A stretch of DNA of 12,034 bases from Amoebophilaceae bacterium (GTDB taxonomy: Bacteria; Bacteroidota; Bacteroidia; Cytophagales; Amoebophilaceae). This document shows, one piece after another, positions 6,886-12,034 of this stretch. Position 1 is the first letter of the stretch, and each line of letters begins with the position of its first letter. Both the position numbers and the translations under genes were made by a program. Below the pieces are notes generated by a model. That model saw only the letters and a program-made list of their open reading frames with translations, was not told the DNA's origin and ran no database searches. The stretch spans positions 1-12,034 of the forward strand of contig JALOLY010000029.1 in assembly GCA_025455725.1 (NCBI GenBank), given 5' to 3'.

Positions 6886-8442
6886 ATGGAAGCATCGGTG
6901 GCATTATTGAGCGTCATGATCAACATCGCTATCTTCTGTACTCTGTATACTAGAAGGCATGGACGCGATGAGAACGCTGCATACAGGCAAGGAGAGCAAA
7001 AAATAAAGTCATCCAGTAAGATTACCTGGATAGCTATCAAGGAAAAGCTAGCCCAGTGTGTCCCCACAGGCGAAAATATTATCAAACACGCACAAAATAG
7101 AGTCGACAGATACGGCACTGACCACACGACTTTTGCCACCTTCCTATGCCTGAACTATATATTACCCTATTTCATGTGGACACATGGAGAAGCATATTGC
7201 TGCAACGTCCTAACTATCAATCGTCTCATAGGTGCTATGATGTGTATTCCACTACTTTTCAAGAAGTATTGGCCAATGAGAGCGCTCAAGTATTTTCCTA
7301 TTTATTGGTACACAACCGTGATGTATACCCTACCCTTCAGTACCACGCTCTCCTTCCTTGTCATGGGCGGTACCAGGGAATGGCTGCTCAACATAGCACT
7401 GGCCATTATTATGCTGAGTGCTGTGGTAGACCAACTTACCTTTATCATTCTGGCCATCTTAGGTACCTTCTTAGGGATCAAGCTCTATGAATCGCTATGG
7501 GCCGTTCTCGGGGAAATTGCTCCTTTGAGCCCAGACGTAGTGACTATGCACTACCTCGTCTATACATGCATCTTTGCTACATCGATAGGTTTGCTCTTCT
7601 CACGAAGCAGGAAGAAAGAAAAAGACAAACGACTAGAGACCCTAGAGTTATTTGGTAAAATAATAGGCAGGGAAGTACAGAACATACTATCACTGAGTAG
7701 AGCATACGCCAGCTCCATCCAGTTTTTCAACAAACAGATGCGTATAGAGGCCTCATTGCCTACTGAGGATAATCAAGAACTGCTCCTTATCAAAATGAAC
7801 AAGAGGGCCTACGTGTCTCTTTGGGAAACTACAAATGGGTTGGTGCGCGACAGCGTGCGAGACGTAAAAACACTCAAAAAAAAACTGGCTACCCTACGAG
7901 AGTGTATAGATTCCGATGACTTCACGGTACTCTCGATGCAAAGATGTGTGACCGACGCCTTGGACCTTTATGGCCTCAATTCGTACCAAGAAAAGAACAT
8001 GTTGGTTAATTTGGACGAAGATTTTCAGTTCTATGGGTCGGCGTATTACATGCAGCAAGTTATCTCGAACTTGTTAGACAATACCTACAAGCACAGTCAA
8101 CGAGACTGCATCATAGAGATATGGCTAGCCAACAACAGGCTTCATGTCAAAGACGATGGCTCTGGTATTGCCAAGAAAGTCCTACCGTATATTTTCGACC
8201 CTTTTTTCACAACATCTAAGACAAACATCGGCCTTGGCCTATCTTTCTGTAAGCTCGTGATGGATGCATTTGGTGGCACCATTGTCTACAAGTCAAGGCA
8301 AGGCAACAAATCGTTTACGGAGTTTTTGCTTACATTTCCTAAGCTCAAGAAAACGAAAACAAAGAAAAGAAAGCAGAGCCCGTACAAGACGAGTCCATGT
8401 ATGGGGACACTACAACAAGAAAATCCATCCCGCATTTTGTAG
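6886..8442 (+). CDS. CqsS/LqsS-like seven-helix sensor kinase lacking the phospho-acceptor histidine
   Basis: The 518-residue protein has an N-terminal hydrophobic segment (about 5-21), a polar stretch to ~80, then six or so membrane helices (85-237) with phrases such as INRLIGAMMC, KKYWP and YFPIYWYTTVMYTLPF. This membrane module is shared by CqsS/LqsS-type kinases, which sense alpha-hydroxyketone signals in Vibrio and Legionella, and by many kinases of intracellular bacteria. Basic residues follow (240-249), then a helical dimerisation region (250-345) and an ATP-binding domain with N box SNLLDN (N395, D398, N399), G1 DDGSG (423-427), PYIFDPFFTT (434-443) and G2 GLGL (449-452). The H box reads IIGREVQNI, so Arg262 stands where family members have His (HEM/HE). 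The ATP site looks intact. No receiver domain follows; the end is a Lys-rich tail (about 487-497). No response regulator lies nearby. The upstream gap is 272 bases. Confidence 0.8.
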   Translation: MEASVALLSVMINIAIFCTLYTRRHGRDENAAYRQGEQKIKSSSKITWIAIKEKLAQCVPTGENIIKHAQNRVDRYGTDHTTFATFLCLNYILPYFMWTHGEAYCCNVLTINRLIGAMMCIPLLFKKYWPMRALKYFPIYWYTTVMYTLPFSTTLSFLVMGGTREWLLNIALAIIMLSAVVDQLTFIILAILGTFLGIKLYESLWAVLGEIAPLSPDVVTMHYLVYTCIFATSIGLLFSRSRKKEKDKRLETLELFGKIIGREVQNILSLSRAYASSIQFFNKQMRIEASLPTEDNQELLLIKMNKRAYVSLWETTNGLVRDSVRDVKTLKKKLATLRECIDSDDFTVLSMQRCVTDALDLYGLNSYQEKNMLVNLDEDFQFYGSAYYMQQVISNLLDNTYKHSQRDCIIEIWLANNRLHVKDDGSGIAKKVLPYIFDPFFTTSKTNIGLGLSFCKLVMDAFGGTIVYKSRQGNKSFTEFLLTFPKLKKTKTKKRKQSPYKTSPCMGTLQQENPSRIL

Positions 8443-8476
8443 TTACAGGTAGGGCATCTATTTTTACCGCGTCTAC

Positions 8477-8549
8477 GCCTCCTTAGCTCAGCTGGCAGAG
8501 CAACTGACTTGTAATCAGTAGGTCGCTGGTTCGATTCCGGCAGGGGGCT
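8477..8549 (+). tRNA. tRNA-Thr (anticodon UGU)
   Basis: The 73-base sequence folds into a full cloverleaf. The acceptor stem GCCTCCT pairs with AGGGGGC (8542-8548) with one T-G wobble, and the discriminator base is T8549. The D arm starts TAGCTCAGCTGGCAGAGC. The anticodon stem ACTGA (8503-8507) pairs with TCAGT (8515-8519) around CTTGTAA, giving anticodon TGT at 8510-8512, which reads ACA and probably other ACN threonine codons. The T arm GCTGG/CCGGC encloses TTCGATT. No 3' CCA is encoded, so it must be added after transcription. It sits in the 202-base gap between the kinase and pyrophosphatase genes. Confidence 0.97.
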
Positions 8550-8644
8550 CTACCGTCCCGAAGTGGGCCTCTTTTTTATCCTTACGTTAATTCAAGTTCA
8601 AGAGTAGAGAGTGGCAAGAGCTCACCACCCTAGCGCCTATATAC

Positions 8645-11239
8645 ATGCACATCATCACCTATTGCTTACCATTGTTGGGAGCTTCGGCTCTGATCTACAC
8701 TATCTTACAAGCTGCCTGGATAGCTAAACAAAATCCTGGCGAGACAAAGATGGAATCCATTGCACACAGTATTGCTCAAGGTGCTGTTGCTTTCCTCAAG
8801 GCGGAATATAAAACCATTGCTTACTTCGTAGGTATCGCCATGCTTTTTTTAGCTTATCTAAGTATGGGGAGTGACCACACCCACCCGCTTATTGTGGTTA
8901 CTTTTGTTACAGGTGCTGTATGCTCCGCCATGGCAGGATGGGTGGGGATGAAAATTGCCACAAAAGCCAACGTGAGAACTGCTCAGGCAGCACGCACCAG
9001 CTTGGCTAAAGCTTTCAGAATTGCTTTTGTTGGTGGAACTGTCATGGGAATGGGAGTTACGGGGCTTGCCACATTGGGCCTAGGCAGCTTGTTGGTCTTG
9101 CTCCTCTTGTATTTCTTGCCAGAAGGAATCACCAGTACCAACAGATCTGCGCTGACACTGGCTTTGGAAACGCTGACGGGCTTTTCTTTAGGAGCAGAAG
9201 GCATTGCTTTGTTTGCACGCGTGGCGGGCGGCATTTATACCAAGGCAGCAGATGTGGGCGCCGATATTGTAGGTAAGATAGAGAAAGACATTCCTGAAGA
9301 CGATCCCAGAAATCCGGCCACAATTGCTGACAATGTGGGTGACAATGTAGGCGATGTAGCGGGCATGGGCGCCGACTTATTTGGTTCTTATGTGGCAACC
9401 ATCCTGGCGGCAATGACGTTAGGCAGTGAGATAGAAGCACCGGACAAACTGGGAGGACTTGCTCCCATACTGCTCCCTATATTGATCGGGGCATCAGGAA
9501 TCATATTTTCGCTGATAGCTACCTTTTTTGTCCGCATTCGGGAAAACGGCGATGTGCAACAAGCACTCAATAAAGGTAACTGGATAGCCACTTTACTCAC
9601 AGGTTTGTTTGCCTACCTTGTCATTCCCACATTACTACCAGACACCTGTTCCATGCGCGGACAGTCCTTTGCAACGATGGATATTTTTTATGTCGTAGTC
9701 GTAGGTTTGGTAGTGGGGATTTTGGTGAGTATGATCACAGAATACTTTACAGCCATGGACCAGAAGCCAGTGCGTTTTATTATTCAACAATCTTACACAG
9801 GCCATGCGACTAATATTATTGCAGGTTTGAGTGTGGGGATGTTTTCCACAGCATTGCCGATATTACTGTTTGCCGCGGGTATCTATATAGCTTTTTATTT
9901 TGCAGGTTTCTACGGAATAGCCATAGCTGCTGCTGGGATGATGGCTACTACCGCCATGCAACTATCTATTGATGCATTTGGGCCCATCGCAGACAATGCG
10001 GGTGGAATCGCAGAAATGAGTGGTTTGCCCCAAGAAGTGAGGCAAAGGACAGACATCCTAGATGCAGTGGGCAACACCACAGCAGCTACAGGGAAGGGGT
10101 TTGCTATTGCCTCGGCTGCTTTGACTTCACTAGCCCTTTTTGCCGCCTACGTGCGTACTGCTAACATTCAAGCTATAGACATTTACAAAGCGCCTGTAAT
10201 GGCCGGGCTATTCGTAGGAGGCATGATTCCGTTTCTATTTTCTGCTCTGACTATCAGCGCAGTAGGAAGGGCAGCCATGGCTATGGTACACGAGGTGAGA
10301 AGGCAGTTCCAAGAAATCAAAGGGATCTTGCAAGGCGAAGCAGAGCCTGAGTACGATAAGTGTGTAGACATTGCTGCGAAAGCAGCCCTACAAGCCATGT
10401 TGCTACCTGGCGCTTTAGCCATTATCACACCTGCTCTTATGGGATTTACTTTTGGACCGGAAGTTTTAGGTGGCTTCCTAGCAGGTCTAACAGTAAGTGG
10501 GGTATTAATGGCTTTATTTCAGGCCAACGCAGGGGGAGCTTGGGACAATGCCAAGAAGGCTTTTGAAAAGGGCGTTGAAATCAATGGGCAAATGTTATAC
10601 AAGGGATCAGAAGCCCATAAAGCTTCCATCACAGGTGATACAGTGGGCGATCCCTTCAAGGATACTTCAGGACCTTCCATGAATATTCTCATCAAGCTTG
10701 CTTCTATAGTAGCCCTGGTCATTGCTCCTCATATTGCGCTAAAAGCCAGTAAAATCCCTACGATGCTACACATTAACGACCCTGCACCTGCCTTTATAGG
10801 CAGAGATCAAGACAATCGAATCATACAACTGGCCGACTTTTCTGGTCAAAAGTTGGTGCTGTACTTCTATCCTAAAGACAACACTCCATTCTGCACAGCA
10901 CAAGCGCGTAGCTTAAGAGATAACTACGAGGCCTTGCAACAGGCAGGCTACGAGGTGATCGGTGTAAGCACGGATAACGCGGCAACGCACAGACAGTTTA
11001 TTGCAAAAAATGCACTTCCTTTCCGACTCATCGCCGATGAAGATCACAAAATCCATGAGCAATATGGTACTTGGGTACAAAAATCTATATTTTACCTCTG
11101 GAAACGTTGGGGCACAGCGAGAGTCACTTTTGTCATTGACGCAAACGGAAAAATCGATCGCATTATCAATACCGTGAAGAGCGGAAACCATGCGACACAG
11201 ATACTGAACGATTCAAAACTCGGCCAGGGCATGACATAG
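8645..11239 (+). CDS. hppA: Fusion of K+-dependent membrane pyrophosphatase (HppA) with a Bcp-type peroxiredoxin
   Basis: Residues 1-706 are a complete membrane-bound pyrophosphatase, which couples hydrolysis of cytoplasmic PPi to pumping of H+ and/or Na+ across the inner membrane. Hallmarks include GGIYTKAADVGADIVGKIE (195-213), DDPRNPATIADNVGDNVGD (219-237), FGPIADNAGGIAEMSG (445-460) and GDTVGDPFKDTSGPS (664-678). GNTTAATGKG (476-485) has A480 and G483, the residues that mark the K+-dependent subfamily; K+-independent enzymes have Lys and Thr there. The usual family length is about 670-730 residues and normally ends just after the SIVALVIAP helix. Here the frame continues without a stop into a complete peroxiredoxin (707-864). 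Whether one fused protein or two products are made is not known. The gene starts at the first ATG, in front of a typical first helix, and follows tRNA-Thr by 95 bases. Confidence 0.9.
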   Translation: MHIITYCLPLLGASALIYTILQAAWIAKQNPGETKMESIAHSIAQGAVAFLKAEYKTIAYFVGIAMLFLAYLSMGSDHTHPLIVVTFVTGAVCSAMAGWVGMKIATKANVRTAQAARTSLAKAFRIAFVGGTVMGMGVTGLATLGLGSLLVLLLLYFLPEGITSTNRSALTLALETLTGFSLGAEGIALFARVAGGIYTKAADVGADIVGKIEKDIPEDDPRNPATIADNVGDNVGDVAGMGADLFGSYVATILAAMTLGSEIEAPDKLGGLAPILLPILIGASGIIFSLIATFFVRIRENGDVQQALNKGNWIATLLTGLFAYLVIPTLLPDTCSMRGQSFATMDIFYVVVVGLVVGILVSMITEYFTAMDQKPVRFIIQQSYTGHATNIIAGLSVGMFSTALPILLFAAGIYIAFYFAGFYGIAIAAAGMMATTAMQLSIDAFGPIADNAGGIAEMSGLPQEVRQRTDILDAVGNTTAATGKGFAIASAALTSLALFAAYVRTANIQAIDIYKAPVMAGLFVGGMIPFLFSALTISAVGRAAMAMVHEVRRQFQEIKGILQGEAEPEYDKCVDIAAKAALQAMLLPGALAIITPALMGFTFGPEVLGGFLAGLTVSGVLMALFQANAGGAWDNAKKAFEKGVEINGQMLYKGSEAHKASITGDTVGDPFKDTSGPSMNILIKLASIVALVIAPHIALKASKIPTMLHINDPAPAFIGRDQDNRIIQLADFSGQKLVLYFYPKDNTPFCTAQARSLRDNYEALQQAGYEVIGVSTDNAATHRQFIAKNALPFRLIADEDHKIHEQYGTWVQKSIFYLWKRWGTARVTFVIDANGKIDRIINTVKSGNHATQILNDSKLGQGMT
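10763..11239 (+). other. bcp: Bcp/AhpC-TSA peroxiredoxin domain at the end of the hppA frame, with possible internal start at Met707
   Basis: Residues 707-864 (158 residues) match a whole Bcp/PrxQ peroxiredoxin: MLHINDPAPAF at the start, LADFSGQKLVLYFYPKDNTP, the peroxidatic Cys750 in TPFCT, EVIGVSTDNAATHRQF, LIADED and ARVTFVIDANGKI. The enzyme reduces hydrogen and organic peroxides. The resolving cysteine that Bcp proteins often carry five residues later is Arg755, so it would act as a 1-Cys enzyme. Met707 falls exactly where a free-standing Bcp would begin, so the domain probably arose by loss of the hppA stop codon before an adjacent bcp gene. Independent translation from ATG 10763 is possible, though no ribosome binding site is evident. 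Confidence 0.85.
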
Positions 11240-11332
11240 GTTGTGAAATCGCAAGGTGGGCAAAGGTAGGTACTCCCAGCGCTACATGAGCCAGGCTACA
11301 CAAATAAGAAAAAACCAAGGGAATGCCACTCT

Positions 11333-11983
11333 ATGCTCTACGTCCAATGCTTCACATTCAACGCGTTTGCAGAGAATACCTACGTGGTCTATGACGAGAC
11401 AAACACGTGTGTTGTTGTTGATCCTGGGTGCTACGAGCTGCATGAGCAGGAAGAGCTGAGCAACTTCATACAAACACGCGCCCTGAAAGTGGCCCATCTG
11501 GTCAACACGCACGCGCACATTGACCACATACTGGGCAACCAATATGTACGCGCGACTTATGGTGTACCGCTTGCTTTACATCATCAAGAAGTACCTATAC
11601 TGCGGGCAGCCATCGAGTACGCGCCTATTTATGGTTTCACGGCATACAGGCCCACCGAGGCAGAAAGGCTACTCACTGCAGGCGATGTGATTCAATTGGG
11701 TAATACGCAGTTATCTATCCTGCATGTACCAGGCCATTCACCAGGGCACATTGCGCTCTACAGTCAACGGGATGCGCTTTGTCTTTCCGGGGATGTTCTG
11801 TTCAGGGGTGCCATAGGCAGGACAGATTTGCCAGGCGGCGATCGTATGCTGCTTCTGCAAAGCCTACACCAGCAGTTGTTCTCACTAGAAAATAAGGTAT
11901 TCATCTACCCTGGCCACGGCCCCAGCACGACCATAGGAGTGGAGAAAAAAGACAACTTTCAGGCGAACGCCGCAAGTACCTGA
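11333..11983 (+). CDS. MBL-fold metallo-hydrolase, glyoxalase II (GloB/YcbL)-like
   Basis: The 216-residue protein has every metal-binding motif of the metallo-beta-lactamase fold: THAHIDH (H60, H62, D64, H65), HVPGHSPGH (H135), SGDVLF (D154) and YPGHGPSTTIG (H195). The GRTDLPGGD segment (162-170) is typical of the short GloB/YcbL-like group of about 210 residues in Bacteroidota. Classical glyoxalase II hydrolyses S-lactoylglutathione; these shorter relatives lack the C-terminal glutathione-binding helices and their substrates are mostly undefined, so a thioesterase-type detoxification role is inferred. There is no signal peptide, so it is probably cytoplasmic. The gene lies 93 bases after the pyrophosphatase-peroxiredoxin gene; co-transcription is possible but not shown. 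The in-frame start is the first ATG, and MLYVQCFTFNAFAENTYVV is a normal beginning for the family. Confidence 0.9.
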   Translation: MLYVQCFTFNAFAENTYVVYDETNTCVVVDPGCYELHEQEELSNFIQTRALKVAHLVNTHAHIDHILGNQYVRATYGVPLALHHQEVPILRAAIEYAPIYGFTAYRPTEAERLLTAGDVIQLGNTQLSILHVPGHSPGHIALYSQRDALCLSGDVLFRGAIGRTDLPGGDRMLLLQSLHQQLFSLENKVFIYPGHGPSTTIGVEKKDNFQANAAST

Positions 11984-12034
11984 ATCGTACGCATTGAAAA
12001 GTGGTACTTTAGGCCGTCTTTAGCGCTCTCACAG

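Noticed and set aside
8550..8577. Possible terminator after tRNA-Thr (CCC/GGG and a T tract)
   Set aside because: The stem is only about three base pairs, so the T run alone does not support an intrinsic terminator.
9129..9440. Long minus-strand frames inside the pyrophosphatase gene
   Set aside because: They are antisense shadows of a highly conserved gene, with Pro/Leu/His-rich composition that reflects its codons.

Overview
The window looks like a chromosomal piece of a Bacteroidota bacterium, probably a Cytophagales-type host-associated or intracellular lineage related to the Amoebophilus/Cardinium group. The main reasons are a DUF3127 protein (a family centred on Bacteroidota) with an SSB-like C-terminal tip, the C-terminal part of a Bacteroidota-type 'HhH plus outer-membrane barrel' protein, a Bacteroidota-style DUF72 protein, and a CqsS/LqsS-like seven-helix sensor kinase of the kind common in intracellular bacteria. 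Wide gaps between genes and two broken genes at the left edge fit a genome under reduction. The species cannot be named. By eye the base composition is more balanced than in the very AT-rich Cardinium and Amoebophilus genomes, so a less AT-rich relative is possible.

Layout. Positions 1-1571 hold a decayed gluconokinase-like fragment on the minus strand next to an N-terminally truncated outer-membrane barrel gene on the plus strand, apparently meeting at a rearrangement junction. The minus strand then carries a membrane-anchored metallophosphoesterase (1601-2854) and a DUF72 protein (3137-4057). A gap of nearly 700 bases without a recognisable gene follows (4058-4745). The remaining genes are all on the plus strand: a small DUF378 membrane protein (4746-4943), a spacer ending in a strong intrinsic terminator, a Mn/Zn/Fe ABC transporter permease (5267-6139), a second strong terminator only 13 bases before a DUF3127 gene (6248-6613), a sensor kinase-like gene (6886-8442), tRNA-Thr(UGU) (8477-8549), a long gene joining a membrane pyrophosphatase to a peroxiredoxin (8645-11239), and an MBL-fold hydrolase of the glyoxalase II group (11333-11983).

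How the genes relate. There is no clear operon. Most genes are single units separated by 90-700 bases. The broad themes are membrane energetics (K+-dependent pyrophosphatase), redox and electrophile defence (Bcp-type peroxiredoxin, GloB-like hydrolase), metal uptake (a permease without its ATPase or binding protein nearby) and sensing (a kinase with an intact ATP site but no recognisable phospho-accepting histidine).

The most unusual item is the single reading frame that runs from a complete pyrophosphatase into a complete Bcp-like peroxiredoxin. Because both ends of membrane pyrophosphatases face away from the cytoplasm, a true fusion would put the peroxiredoxin in the periplasm. I found no CRISPR array, intact insertion sequence, prophage or obvious multi-gene defence system.
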